64,000 nucleotides of DNA from Carboxylicivirga sp. (lineage in GTDB: Bacteria > Bacteroidota > Bacteroidia > Bacteroidales > Marinilabiliaceae). The notes under the pieces are model-generated. The model was not told where the DNA came from. It saw only the letters and a program-made list of their open reading frames with translations, and did not search any database. The stretch lies in NCBI GenBank assembly GCA_025210475.1, contig JAOARW010000053.1:277113-341112 (forward strand), written 5' to 3'. Below are positions 17,412 to 26,217 of this stretch, in pieces (position 1 is the stretch's first letter; each line of letters starts with the position of its first letter). The position numbers and the translations under genes were made by a program.

Positions 17412-19259
17412 ATGGGTAAAAGGTCAAAAGTTATTGAAAGAGAAGAAGTCGTAGTTAGGTTTTCCGGCGATTCCGGTGACGGAATGCAGTTGACAGGAAC
17501 CTTATTCTCTTACACATCCGCTATTTTTGGAAACGATATCTCAACGTTTCCCGATTATCCTTCAGAAATTCGGGCTCCACAAGGCACGATCAGTGGTGTT
17601 TCTGGTTTCCAGGTACATTTCGGACATACCGAGGTTTATACCCCGGGTGATTACTGCGATGTATTGGTGGCGATGAATCCTGCTGCATTAAAAGCAAATG
17701 CCAAATGGATGAAACCAGGTGGTACTGTTATTTTAGATGTGGATAGTTGTGATGAAAAAAATCTGCGTAAGGCAGGTTACGAAACCAATGATCCGATTAC
17801 AGAAAGTAAGCTTGGAGATTACAATATTGTAAAGGCGCCAATTACAACGCTCACAAAAGAGAGTTTGAAAGATATGGGGCTGGATAACAAAAGTATTCTT
17901 CGTAGTAAAAATATGTACGCGCTTGGTTTGGTTTATTGGTTATTCGACAGACCTCTTGACCACACCAAAGATTATATTAAGAAGAAGTTTGCCAAGAATC
18001 AATTGGTTGTTGATGCCAACATTAAAGTGCTCGAAGATGGTTACAACTATGGTAACATTATTCAGGCTTTAACACCTTCGTATCACATTAACCCGGCTGA
18101 TATAAAGAAGGGTAAATACCGTAACTTAAGCGGTAACGTAGCTGTTGCCTGGGGATTTTTGGCAGCTGCCGAAAAGAGTGGTTTGGAGCTATTCTTAGGT
18201 TCTTATCCAATTACACCGGCAACCGAAATTCTTCAGGAATTAAGTGCCCGTAAAGATTTAGGAGTTAAAGTATTCCAGGCCGAAGATGAAATTGCAGGTA
18301 TCTGTACATCGATCGGTGCGAGTTTTGCCGGTAATCTGGCGGTGACCACTACCTCAGGACCTGGTTTGGCATTAAAAGGAGAAGCCATCGGTTTAGCCAT
18401 TATTGCTGAGTTGCCATTGGTTGTAGTTAACGTACAGCGTGGTGGTCCATCAACGGGTTTACCAACCAAAACTGAGCAATCAGATTTGATGCAGGCCTTA
18501 TACGGACGTAATGGTGAAAGTCCGGCTGTTATTATTGCAGCTAGCTCACCAACCAACTGCTTCGATTATGCCTTTTATGCAGCGAAGATTGCAGTTGAGC
18601 ATATGACGCCGGTAATTTTATTGACTGACGGATTCCTTGCTAATGGAACGCAGCCTTGGCGTTTACCAAATATGGAAGAGTGGCCATCCATTAAGGTGCC
18701 ATTGGCTGATCCTAATGATAAAGACTGGCATCCGTATAAACGTGACATTGAAAAGCTGTCGCGCTATTGGGCATCGCCTGGTGTTGCCGGTTTGGAGCAC
18801 CGCATTGGTGGTCTTGAAAAGGATGAGCATACAGGTGCCGTATCGCACGATGCTTTAAACCACCAGCGAATGGTCGAAATTCGTGAAGAAAAAGTGCAGC
18901 GCATTGCTAATGATGTTCCTGAACTGGAATTGCTCGGTGATGTTGATTCAGATACCTTAATAGTTGGTTGGGGTGGTACATTCGGTCATTTATTTACGGC
19001 TGTAGATGAATTGGCTAACGAAGGTATTAATCTGGCGCTGGCGCACTTTAATTATATAAAACCACTGCCTCGTAACACGTATGAGGTTTTAAAACGATAC
19101 AAGAAGATTGTTGTTTGTGAGTTAAACCTTGGGCAATTTGCCGACTACCTGACAATGAATTTCCCTGATATTCAAACACGCCGCTTTAATAAGGTGCAGG
19201 GACAACCATTTACGGTAGTAGAATTAAAAGAACACTTTAAAACATTGCTGGAGGAATAA
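17412..19259 (+). CDS. korA: 2-oxoacid:ferredoxin oxidoreductase, alpha subunit (gamma-alpha fusion)
   Basis: This is a 615-residue subunit of a 2-oxoacid (probably 2-oxoglutarate):ferredoxin oxidoreductase. The N-terminal 190 residues are the gamma domain (VRFSGDSGDGMQLTGTLF). The alpha pyrimidine-binding domain follows from about residue 225 (GSYPITPATEILQEL, FQAEDEIAGICTSIGASFAG). Oxidative or reductive interconversion of 2-oxoglutarate and succinyl-CoA is the likely role. The stop codon abuts the korB start, so the subunits are translationally coupled. Confidence 0.93.
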   Translation: MGKRSKVIEREEVVVRFSGDSGDGMQLTGTLFSYTSAIFGNDISTFPDYPSEIRAPQGTISGVSGFQVHFGHTEVYTPGDYCDVLVAMNPAALKANAKWMKPGGTVILDVDSCDEKNLRKAGYETNDPITESKLGDYNIVKAPITTLTKESLKDMGLDNKSILRSKNMYALGLVYWLFDRPLDHTKDYIKKKFAKNQLVVDANIKVLEDGYNYGNIIQALTPSYHINPADIKKGKYRNLSGNVAVAWGFLAAAEKSGLELFLGSYPITPATEILQELSARKDLGVKVFQAEDEIAGICTSIGASFAGNLAVTTTSGPGLALKGEAIGLAIIAELPLVVVNVQRGGPSTGLPTKTEQSDLMQALYGRNGESPAVIIAASSPTNCFDYAFYAAKIAVEHMTPVILLTDGFLANGTQPWRLPNMEEWPSIKVPLADPNDKDWHPYKRDIEKLSRYWASPGVAGLEHRIGGLEKDEHTGAVSHDALNHQRMVEIREEKVQRIANDVPELELLGDVDSDTLIVGWGGTFGHLFTAVDELANEGINLALAHFNYIKPLPRNTYEVLKRYKKIVVCELNLGQFADYLTMNFPDIQTRRFNKVQGQPFTVVELKEHFKTLLEE

Positions 19260-20279
19260 ATGATGGCTGAAAATTGTCAAGTAAAATTTACAGAATTTAA
19301 AAGCGACCAAAGTGTAAAATGGTGCCCGGGCTGTGGCGACCATGCCATTCTTAATTCAGTGCAAAAAGCAATGGCTTCTTTGGGATATAAAAAAGAAGAA
19401 GTAGCTGTTATATCAGGTATTGGTTGTTCATCGCGGTTCCCATATTACATGGAAACCTATGGTTTTCATACTATTCACGGACGTGGATCAGCCATCGCAT
19501 CGGGTGTAAAAGTGGCCAATCCCGAGTTAAAGGTTTGGCAAATTACTGGTGATGGTGATGCCCTTGCGATTGGTGGTAACCACTTTATTCATACAATTCG
19601 TCGTAACCTGGATATTAATGTGATTCTTTTCAACAACCAGATTTACGGTTTAACTAAGGGACAGTATTCACCAACATCGAAGCGGGGCTTTATTTCTAAA
19701 ACCTCCCCTTTTGGAACGGTTGAAGCACCATTCCGTCCGGGTGAACTTTGCATTGGCGCACGTGGGCAGTTTTTTGCCCGATGCATCGATAAAGACCTGA
19801 AACACTCGGTTGTAATGATGGAAGAAGCTGCCAGGCATGAAGGTACTTCTATTGTGGAGGTATTACAGAATTGTGTAATCTATAATGATAAAACACACAA
19901 TGCAATAACCGATAAGGCACATTCTGCCGATCGTACCATCAAGCTGGAGCATGGTAAACCAATGATTTTTGGTAAAGAGCGCGACAAAGGCTTGGTGCTT
20001 GAAGGCCTAAATTTAAAGGTGGTAACAATTGGTGAAAATGGTATTACTGAGGATGATATTCTGGTTCATGATGCCCATTGCGACGACATTACACTTCACC
20101 TTAAGCTGGCTGACATGGAGTATCCTGAATATCCTGTTGCACTTGGTGTTATTCGCTCGGTTAAGGCACCGGTTTACGATCAGTGTGTTGAAGAGCAATT
20201 AAAAGCTGTACAAGAAAAATCAAGCATCAAAACATTTAATGACCTGATTCATTCAGGTGATGTTTGGGACGTTGAATAA
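19260..20279 (+). CDS. korB: 2-oxoacid:ferredoxin oxidoreductase, beta subunit
   Basis: This 339-residue thiamine-diphosphate-binding subunit has KWCPGCGDHAIL near residue 20 (Fe-S or TPP region) and the TPP motif GDGDALAIGGNHFIH, with NNQIYGLTKGQYSPTS after it. It pairs with KorA to form the 2-oxoacid:ferredoxin oxidoreductase. The ATG at 19260 follows the korA stop with no gap; a second ATG is at 19263. A strong terminator follows. Confidence 0.95.
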   Translation: MMAENCQVKFTEFKSDQSVKWCPGCGDHAILNSVQKAMASLGYKKEEVAVISGIGCSSRFPYYMETYGFHTIHGRGSAIASGVKVANPELKVWQITGDGDALAIGGNHFIHTIRRNLDINVILFNNQIYGLTKGQYSPTSKRGFISKTSPFGTVEAPFRPGELCIGARGQFFARCIDKDLKHSVVMMEEAARHEGTSIVEVLQNCVIYNDKTHNAITDKAHSADRTIKLEHGKPMIFGKERDKGLVLEGLNLKVVTIGENGITEDDILVHDAHCDDITLHLKLADMEYPEYPVALGVIRSVKAPVYDQCVEEQLKAVQEKSSIKTFNDLIHSGDVWDVE

Positions 20280-20298
20280 TTATTTTTATTGAGTTAGC

Positions 20299-20335
20299 AA
20301 AAAAGCCGTTCATGGAGTTTCCAGAACGGCTTTTT
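20299..20335. terminator. Terminator between korB and TetR gene
   Basis: The stem AAAGCCGTTC/GAACGGCTTT, with an inner TGG/CCA pairing, is flanked by A and T runs. It can serve both korAB and the convergent TetR gene. Confidence 0.85.
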
Positions 20336-20360
20336 ACTTTTCTAAAAGTTTAATCTTATT

Positions 20361-21041
20361 CTATTTCTTTAATAAAAGCGAGTAGGTAAAATGCTCAAGC
20401 ATGTCTTTTACCTCTTCGTAGTTTTCTTCTTTTACTTTTACATCAGTTAATCGTGGCAAATGAATCGCAAAATAGCTGTGACTGTTTGCCATCTCGAATA
20501 GGTTGCTGGCTAATGCCCTCGGATAAGGAAATTCAGGATTTACTTCAGAGATAACATTGGCAACCTTTTCGCACAACATTTTATAGTTTGAAAAGAAACC
20601 TTCAGTGTTTTCTTTATCTACCTGTTTTGTATAGTATGCTTTGGTTCCTTCTGCAATAATCAGGCGATGCAAAACACTTTCGTTCACATAGTCGATAGCC
20701 GGATTTTCTTTATAAGCATAAACCAGTGTATTGATTATTATTTTCAAACGATCCTCTGGCGATTTGATGTTCATCGTGTTGATATCGATCAGGTAACTTA
20801 CCCATTCCCAGTACCATGAAACCAAATACAACAACATCAGATGCTTATTTTCGAAATATCGGTAAACAGATGCTTCTGTTGAATTCATTTTGGCAGCTAA
20901 CTTTTTAAAGGTAAATGCTTCAAATCCTATTTCGTCAATCAGAAGAATACTGTGCTTGATAATGTTCTTACCTAGCGTTGTTTCTTGAGGATCACGCAGG
21001 TATAGTTTGTCGTTTAAACTGATTTTGATTCCTATAGACAT
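20361..21041 (-). CDS. TetR/AcrR family transcriptional regulator
   Basis: This 226-residue regulator has a helix-turn-helix at about residues 35-70 (GFEAFTFKKLAAKMNSTEASVYRYFENK), typical of TetR proteins, followed by an all-helical ligand domain. It is divergent from the SulP transporter gene, and the 200-bp shared region may contain its operator. A TACTTTTG -7 element for it is seen on the minus strand at 21063-21070. The ligand is unknown. Confidence 0.88.
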   Translation of the reverse strand: MSIGIKISLNDKLYLRDPQETTLGKNIIKHSILLIDEIGFEAFTFKKLAAKMNSTEASVYRYFENKHLMLLYLVSWYWEWVSYLIDINTMNIKSPEDRLKIIINTLVYAYKENPAIDYVNESVLHRLIIAEGTKAYYTKQVDKENTEGFFSNYKMLCEKVANVISEVNPEFPYPRALASNLFEMANSHSYFAIHLPRLTDVKVKEENYEEVKDMLEHFTYSLLLKK

Positions 21042-21132
21042 AGCGGGAGATCTTATTTACAACAAAAGTAAAATTTTTTTTGAACAAGTTTAATGATTTA
21101 GCGTTAGGGTAATGGCAAAACAAAAGATAGTA

Positions 21133-21162
21133 TTGCTATTAATAGAAAAAGTAATAGATTTG
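21133..21162 (+). promoter_or_regulatory. Promoter of the SulP-carbonic anhydrase operon
   Basis: TTG (21133-21135), a 19-nt spacer and TAGATTTG (21155-21162) match the Bacteroidota promoter consensus exactly. The untranslated leader is about 75 nt. Confidence 0.65.
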
Positions 21163-21241
21163 CATCGGTGTAAGTTAAGCGTTCAAAATGCACAAAACAT
21201 TGCTATCCGATGATTAGTATTAAATTTTAATCTGATTAACA

Positions 21242-22837
21242 ATGAGTAGCGTGAATAAGAAAGGAATTTTTAGTTATTTAAAGGATGATATTCCGGCTTC
21301 AGTAATCGTTTTTTTGGTGGCTGTACCTTTGTGTTTGGGTATTGCATTGGCATCTGGAGCACCTCTTTTTTCGGGTATAATTGCCGGAATTGTAGGAGGT
21401 ATTGTCGTTGGTGCATTTAGTGGTTCTCAACTGGGTGTAAGCGGTCCGGCCGCAGGATTAGCAGTTATAGTACTATCCGCCATTTCTGAATTAGGATCAT
21501 TCGAAATATTTTTATCAGCAGTAGTAATCAGTGGTGTTATACAGCTTATTCTTGGATACGCCAAGGCCGGTATTATCGGCTATTATTTTCCATCTTCGGT
21601 TATCAAGGGTATGCTAAGTGGTATTGGAATAATCATTATTCTAAAGCAAATCCCGCACAGTTTAGGTTACGATAAGGATTACCACGGGAGCATGGCTTTT
21701 GCTCAACCCGATGGTCATAATACGCTTTCGGAGCTATTTCACATGTTTGAAGCCATCAGTCCAGGAGCAGCTATCATTACGCTTCTTTCCATGGCAGTTT
21801 TAATTCTATGGGAACGGCCATTTATGAAAAAGATAAAGCTTTTTAACATCGTGCAAGGCCCCTTGGTAGTTGTGGCAATGGGTATTGTTTTAAACCTGGT
21901 GTTTCAATCGATGTCTGGTTTTGCATTAAAGTCGGATATGGTGGTGGCGGTACCTGTACCGGAGAGTATTTCGGGCTTCTTTGGCCAGTTTACAACACCT
22001 GATTTTGCACAGATGCTTAATCCTGCCGTATGGGTTGTTGGGGCAACCATTGCCATTGTGGCCAGCCTCGAAACACTGCTTTGTCTGGAAGCAACCGACA
22101 AACTTGATCCACAAAAGCGGGTAACGCCTACCAATCGAGAATTAAAAGCTCAAGGTATTGGTAATGTTATTTCAGGGCTTATCGGCGGATTGCCCATTAC
22201 ACAGGTGATCGTGCGAAGCTCCACGAATATTCAATCGGGTGGTAAAACAAAAATGTCGGCCATCCTGCATGGCGTTATCATGTTGTTATGCGCCCTGGCA
22301 ATTCCCCGGGTTCTTAACCTGATTCCTTTGGCCAGTTTGGCAGCCATACTTTTTGTGGTTGGATACAAATTAGCTAAGCCTGTTTTATTCAAGCAAATGT
22401 ATGCCTTGGGTAAGGAGCATTTCGCACCATTTATGGTAACCATTATCGGTATTGTTTTCACCGATTTATTGGTGGGTATTGTTATGGGATTAGTTGTTGC
22501 CGTGATGTATATCCTTTACAACAACTATAAAAAGCCCTTCTTATTCGAAACGGATAAACATTTAAAACATAAAGAATTACATCTGGAGTTAGCTGAAGAT
22601 GTGACTTTTATTAATAAAGCCAGTATATTAAATACTTTGGGGCAGGTACCTAATGATTCGAGAGTCATTATTGATGCAACAAAGTCCATTAATATCTGTC
22701 ACGATGTTATTGAAATTATTGACGAATTTAAAACCAGTGCCGAATATCGAAATATTGAGGTTGAAGTCAGAGAAAGAGAGAAGAAAGGTATTCAAAATCA
22801 ACGAAAAGCAGTTGAATTTGCTTTAAGTGAAGCTTAA
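21242..22837 (+). CDS. SulP family anion transporter, likely bicarbonate
   Basis: This 531-residue inner membrane transporter starts with the SulP pattern DIPASVIVFLVAVPLCLGIALASGAP, has about 11-12 hydrophobic segments to residue 430, and a degenerate STAS-like domain after it (about residues 440-525). The conserved SGPAAGLAV and ATDKLDPQKRVTPTNREL segments are present. The gene 57 nt downstream is a beta carbonic anhydrase. In this pairing SulP proteins are usually bicarbonate uptake systems, although sulfate cannot be excluded. Confidence 0.9.
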   Translation: MSSVNKKGIFSYLKDDIPASVIVFLVAVPLCLGIALASGAPLFSGIIAGIVGGIVVGAFSGSQLGVSGPAAGLAVIVLSAISELGSFEIFLSAVVISGVIQLILGYAKAGIIGYYFPSSVIKGMLSGIGIIIILKQIPHSLGYDKDYHGSMAFAQPDGHNTLSELFHMFEAISPGAAIITLLSMAVLILWERPFMKKIKLFNIVQGPLVVVAMGIVLNLVFQSMSGFALKSDMVVAVPVPESISGFFGQFTTPDFAQMLNPAVWVVGATIAIVASLETLLCLEATDKLDPQKRVTPTNRELKAQGIGNVISGLIGGLPITQVIVRSSTNIQSGGKTKMSAILHGVIMLLCALAIPRVLNLIPLASLAAILFVVGYKLAKPVLFKQMYALGKEHFAPFMVTIIGIVFTDLLVGIVMGLVVAVMYILYNNYKKPFLFETDKHLKHKELHLELAEDVTFINKASILNTLGQVPNDSRVIIDATKSINICHDVIEIIDEFKTSAEYRNIEVEVREREKKGIQNQRKAVEFALSEA

Positions 22838-22893
22838 TGTTAACAATTAAAGGTGTAGAGTTACATCATGATTATTGAAAAAAAATTAAACAT

Positions 22894-23523
22894 ATGAATA
22901 CAATCACACAAAATGCTCAATCGCAGGCTGATATTTTGCCGGTTAAAGCCATAGAATTGTTAAAAGAAGGAAATGCCCGTTTTCTCGAGAAGAAGGAATT
23001 AAATCGAGATCTTCATCAACAAATTGAAGAAACTTCAGCCGGTCAATATCCTTTTGCTGCTGTGGTAAGTTGTATTGATTCCCGCATTCCAACCGAGGTT
23101 GTTTTTGATCAGGGGATTGGAGATATATTCAATGCACGTGTGGCGGGTAATATTGTTAATGAAGATATATTGGGAAGTCTTGAATTTGCCTGTAAGTTGG
23201 CTGGTGCGAAGGCAATCCTTGTGATGGGGCACACGGCTTGTGGCGCTGTAAAAGGAGCTTGCGATGATGCCAAACTGGGTAACCTTACACAAATGCTTGA
23301 TAAAATAAAGCCTGCCGTTGAGCAGACCAAAACGGCCGAAGGTGAGGCGCGTAATTCGCGTAATGACGAATTTGTTAATAAAGTAGCCGATAAAAACGTT
23401 GAGTTGACAATTGAAAATATCAAAGAGAAAAGCTCTGTGCTCAAAGAAATGCTGGATAATAATGAAATAGTTATTGCTGGTGCTATGTATGATGTACAGA
23501 CAGGAAAAGTAACCTTTTGTTAG
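22894..23523 (+). CDS. Beta-class carbonic anhydrase
   Basis: This 209-residue enzyme interconverts CO2 and bicarbonate. The zinc ligands are in VVSCIDSR (Cys, with the Asp-Arg dyad) and in GHTACGAVKG (His and Cys). The coupling to SulP suggests that it supplies or consumes bicarbonate taken up by the transporter. It is probably in one operon with the SulP gene, ending at the terminator near 23.6 kb. Confidence 0.95.
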   Translation: MNTITQNAQSQADILPVKAIELLKEGNARFLEKKELNRDLHQQIEETSAGQYPFAAVVSCIDSRIPTEVVFDQGIGDIFNARVAGNIVNEDILGSLEFACKLAGAKAILVMGHTACGAVKGACDDAKLGNLTQMLDKIKPAVEQTKTAEGEARNSRNDEFVNKVADKNVELTIENIKEKSSVLKEMLDNNEIVIAGAMYDVQTGKVTFC

Positions 23524-23591
23524 TTATGTTCCCGGGTTGAGTAATTATTTCCTGAGTTAATAAGTGCTCAGCTCTTTAATTTTACCTGTGA

Positions 23592-23649
23592 TAATGGTGG
23601 TTTGGATCTTTGAGAGATTTAGATCACCATTAATTTTTTGTGAAGAAAT
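23592..23649 (+). terminator. Probable terminator after carbonic anhydrase
   Basis: Arms TAATGGTG (23592-23599) and CACCATTA (23635-23642), with further pairing of GATCT/AGATC inside, are followed by a T-rich stretch. Confidence 0.65.
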
Positions 23650-23742
23650 GATACTTTGGTGAAAGGAATGCTAACAAATTGTTTTTATAATTAGGGGATG
23701 TCTATCAAATTTTATCGTTTAAAACAAATTTCTGTATTTAGG

Positions 23743-23775
23743 TTTGGATATTCTAAATTTTATTTTCAATCTTTG
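23743..23775 (+). promoter_or_regulatory. trp cluster promoter
   Basis: TTTG (23743-23746), a 21-nt spacer and AATCTTTG (23768-23775, one mismatch to TAnnTTTG) place the transcription start near 23782, about 20 nt before the leader peptide ATG. Confidence 0.55.
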
Positions 23776-23800
23776 TAACGAACAATTGCAAAAGCAAGAA

Positions 23801-23863
23801 ATGAATTTGATTTTAACACATAAAGGCTGGTGGCATCATACTTATCTTTCAACCGAGAGTTAA
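23801..23863 (+). CDS. trpL: trp operon leader peptide with Trp-Trp-His-His
   Basis: This 20-residue ORF has tandem Trp codons (23828-23833) followed at once by two His codons (23834-23839), with a further His at residue 7. It ends at TAA 23861-23863 and lies just ahead of a terminator and trpE. Ribosome stalling at these codons would control the downstream attenuator, as in classic amino-acid leaders. The paired His codons are unusual for a trp leader. They may matter because four his genes lie further down the same co-directional cluster. Confidence 0.88.
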   Translation: MNLILTHKGWWHHTYLSTES

Positions 23864-23930
23864 GGGCAACCGTCGTATATGTAAAAGATATGAACAAAAG
23901 GCTTACCGAAACTCTCGGTAAGCCTTTTTT
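23852..23930 (+). promoter_or_regulatory. trp attenuator (terminator and antiterminator)
   Basis: The terminator is a perfect 14-bp stem (23896-23909 with 23915-23928) with a 5-nt loop and a T run. The competing antiterminator pairs ACCGAGAGTT (23852-23861), the last codons and stop of the leader peptide, with AACTCTCGGT (23910-23919), the loop and 3' arm of the terminator. A ribosome that finishes the peptide covers the first segment and lets the terminator form. A ribosome stalled at Trp (or His) leaves it free for antitermination. Confidence 0.88.
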
Positions 23931-23950
23931 AATTCAATAAACTCTGAACC

Positions 23951-25366
23951 ATGGATACAATAAATATCAAAAGTATAGCAACTCCAATTCCGGCCAATGT
24001 AGCGGATGTAACAACACCAGTGAGTTTGTATTTAAAACTTCGTGATGCTTATCCGAATACAATATTGTTGGAGAGTAGTGATTATCATGGTAACTCTAAT
24101 TCCTTGTCTTTTATTTGTTTCAATCCCATGTACGAGTTTATTGCTGATAAAGGGCAGGTTATGCAAGGGGAAGCTCATAAGGAACTAAAACCCATAAAAA
24201 TCACCAAGGAGAATAATGTGCCGGAACTGCTGGATGCATTTATCAATTGCTTTCAGGTGGAAGAGGCAAAATGTCCCATAAAGGTGAATGGCTTATTTGG
24301 TTACTCAACTTTTGATGCGGTTCAGTACTTTGATACACTGAAATTTGAGGCCGAGAAGAAAGAGCAACACTCCATTCCGGAACTGCGCTATACTTTTTAC
24401 AAATACATTGTAGCGTTCAACCACTTTACCAATCAACTTTACCTGATTGAAAACCTGAAGGAAGGTGAGGAATCTCAAAGTCAGAAGCTGGTTGAGCAAT
24501 TTTACAACCGAACAATTCCGAGTTTTCAGTTTAAACCGTCCAACAAAGAAATATCAAACCTGAGCGACGATGAGTTTATGAACATGGTCACCAAAGGTAA
24601 AGAACACTGCTTTAGGGGCGATGTGTTTCAAATTGTTTTATCACGTCAGTTTCAGCAACAGTTTGCCGGCGATGAGTTTAATGTGTATCGGGCTTTGCGA
24701 AATATCAACCCATCACCTTACTTGTTTTATTTCGATTATGGTAGTTACAAGATATTTGGTTCTTCACCAGAAGCACAGCTCGTAATTGAAAACAATACGG
24801 CTACCATTAACCCCATTGCCGGAACCTTTAAACGCACGGGCGACGATGCCAAGGATCAGGAACTGGCCATTCAGTTAAGCCAGGATGAAAAGGAAAATGC
24901 CGAACATGTGATGTTGGTTGATCTGGCGCGTAACGATTTAAGCCGTAATTGTGAGAATGTGACTGTTAATACCTACAAAGAAGTTCAGTTTTATTCGCAT
25001 GTTATTCACCTGGTATCGGATGTGAGTGGTGAGTTGCAGAAAGGCTCCATTGCTTCGCGTGTAATGGCCGATACTTTTCCTGCCGGAACTTTATCCGGAG
25101 CACCAAAATACAAAGCGATGCAGTTGATCGATTCAATCGAGAATCAGAATCGTGGTTATTACGGTGGTTGTCTTGGTAATATTGGTTTGGATGGAACTTT
25201 TAACCAGGCCATTATGATTCGCTCTTTCCTTAGTAAGAATAATACCTTATTTTATCAGGCAGGTGCCGGAGTGGTCAGCGAATCAAAAGAAGAGAACGAA
25301 CTGCAGGAAGTAAATAATAAGCTGGGGGCTTTAAAGAAAGCGATTCAACTGGCGGAAGAATTTTAA
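23951..25366 (+). CDS. trpE: Anthranilate synthase component I
   Basis: TrpE aminates chorismate to anthranilate using ammonia from TrpG. The 471-residue protein has the chorismate-binding domain at the C-terminus, with NPIAGTFKRTG, DEKENAEHVMLVDLARND, FPAGTLSGAPKYKAMQLI and the final YQAGAGVVSES motif. The ATG follows the attenuator by 20 nt. The spacer to trpG contains an inverted heptad repeat. Confidence 0.95.
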   Translation: MDTINIKSIATPIPANVADVTTPVSLYLKLRDAYPNTILLESSDYHGNSNSLSFICFNPMYEFIADKGQVMQGEAHKELKPIKITKENNVPELLDAFINCFQVEEAKCPIKVNGLFGYSTFDAVQYFDTLKFEAEKKEQHSIPELRYTFYKYIVAFNHFTNQLYLIENLKEGEESQSQKLVEQFYNRTIPSFQFKPSNKEISNLSDDEFMNMVTKGKEHCFRGDVFQIVLSRQFQQQFAGDEFNVYRALRNINPSPYLFYFDYGSYKIFGSSPEAQLVIENNTATINPIAGTFKRTGDDAKDQELAIQLSQDEKENAEHVMLVDLARNDLSRNCENVTVNTYKEVQFYSHVIHLVSDVSGELQKGSIASRVMADTFPAGTLSGAPKYKAMQLIDSIENQNRGYYGGCLGNIGLDGTFNQAIMIRSFLSKNNTLFYQAGAGVVSESKEENELQEVNNKLGALKKAIQLAEEF

Positions 25367-25380
25367 ATTAAGAAGATAGA

Positions 25381-25456
25381 TTCTAGAGGCTAGAGATTAG
25401 CCAATAATTATAATTAACAAAAGCTAGACTCTGGTTTCTAGCAGCTAATAGCTAAA
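25381..25456 (+). repeat. CTAG-type heptad inverted repeat in trpE-trpG spacer
   Basis: Units of 7 nt ending or beginning in CTAG form a left arm (25381-25401: TTCTAGA, GGCTAGA, GATTAGC) and an inverted right arm (25422-25442: AGCTAGA, CTCTGGT, TTCTAGC). These are separated by a 20-nt AT-rich spacer, with AGCTAAT/AGCTAAA heptads running to the trpG ATG. Allowing G-U pairs, about 19 of 21 positions can pair. The family is that of the arms around the third S23 gene (35.9-36.4 kb), but here no gene is enclosed. Confidence 0.75.
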
Positions 25457-25459
25457 AAA

Positions 25460-26029
25460 ATGAAAATATTAGTCTTAGATAATTACGATTCATTTACCTA
25501 TAACCTGGTGCATTACGTCGAGGAGATTGTAGATGACAAGGTGGATGTGTTTCGCAATGATGAAATCAGCATCGAAGCGGTGGGGCAATACGACAAGATT
25601 CTTTTGTCGCCAGGACCAGGGATACCGGATGAAGCGGGTATACTAAAGGAGGTAATCAAAACTTATGCATCGAGTAAGAGCATCCTGGGTGTCTGCCTTG
25701 GCTGTCAAGCCATTGCCGAAGTGTTTGGCGGGAGCATCCGTAACCTGAACAAAGTGTACCATGGGATTGCAACGCCGGTTAGCATCATCAACAAAGATGA
25801 ATACATCTTTAAGGGATTACCTGATAATTTCAAAGCAGGGCGATATCATTCCTGGGTGGTGAATGAAGAGGACTTGCCCAAAGAATTACTCATTACTTCA
25901 AAAGAGGCTGATGGACAGATTATGGGACTGATGCATAAAGACTACGATTTGCATGGCGTGCAGTTTCATCCTGAATCAGTGCTAACAGAGCATGGTAAGG
26001 AGATGATAAGAAATTGGATTGAGAAATAG
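25460..26029 (+). CDS. trpG: Anthranilate synthase component II (glutamine amidotransferase)
   Basis: This class I glutamine amidotransferase of 189 residues feeds ammonia to TrpE. The opening LVLDNYDSFTYNLVHYVE is typical of TrpG/PabA. The catalytic Cys is in GVCLGCQAIAE and the His-Glu pair in GVQFHPESVLTEHG. It may also serve PABA synthesis, since no pabA is seen nearby. A heptad array extends through the spacer to trpD. Confidence 0.95.
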   Translation: MKILVLDNYDSFTYNLVHYVEEIVDDKVDVFRNDEISIEAVGQYDKILLSPGPGIPDEAGILKEVIKTYASSKSILGVCLGCQAIAEVFGGSIRNLNKVYHGIATPVSIINKDEYIFKGLPDNFKAGRYHSWVVNEEDLPKELLITSKEADGQIMGLMHKDYDLHGVQFHPESVLTEHGKEMIRNWIEK

Positions 26030-26208
26030 ACAGAAGACGGAAGACAGAAGTGAGAGAAGAGAGATGAGAAGGGAAAAGGTAGAAGAGATGACTAACGATT
26101 CAATAAGGGTGAATACCCCCTTTCTTCGGACATCGGACTTAAAGCTTCGGACTAAATAATTAACCAAGCTGGAATTAGCTAACAGCTATGAGCCATCAGC
26201 AATAAGCT
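26030..26208 (+). repeat. Three-family heptad mosaic in trpG-trpD spacer
   Basis: Three kinds of 7-nt repeats follow each other: a purine-rich run (GGAAGAC, AGAAGTG, AGAGAAG, AGAGATG types, about 26031-26090), a TCGGACT run (26126-26153), and an AGCT run (ATTAGCT, AACAGCT, ATGAGCC, ATCAGCA, ATAAGCT; 26174-26208). The last ends 9 nt before the trpD ATG. A small hairpin (GGGT/ACCC near 26107-26117) separates the first two. Confidence 0.75.
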
Positions 26209-26217
26209 ACTTAAAAC

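Noticed and set aside
23801..23950. A T-box riboswitch ahead of trpE or hisG
   Set aside because: No T-box sequence or specifier loop is seen; both leaders have translated Trp or His codons, which explains the control.
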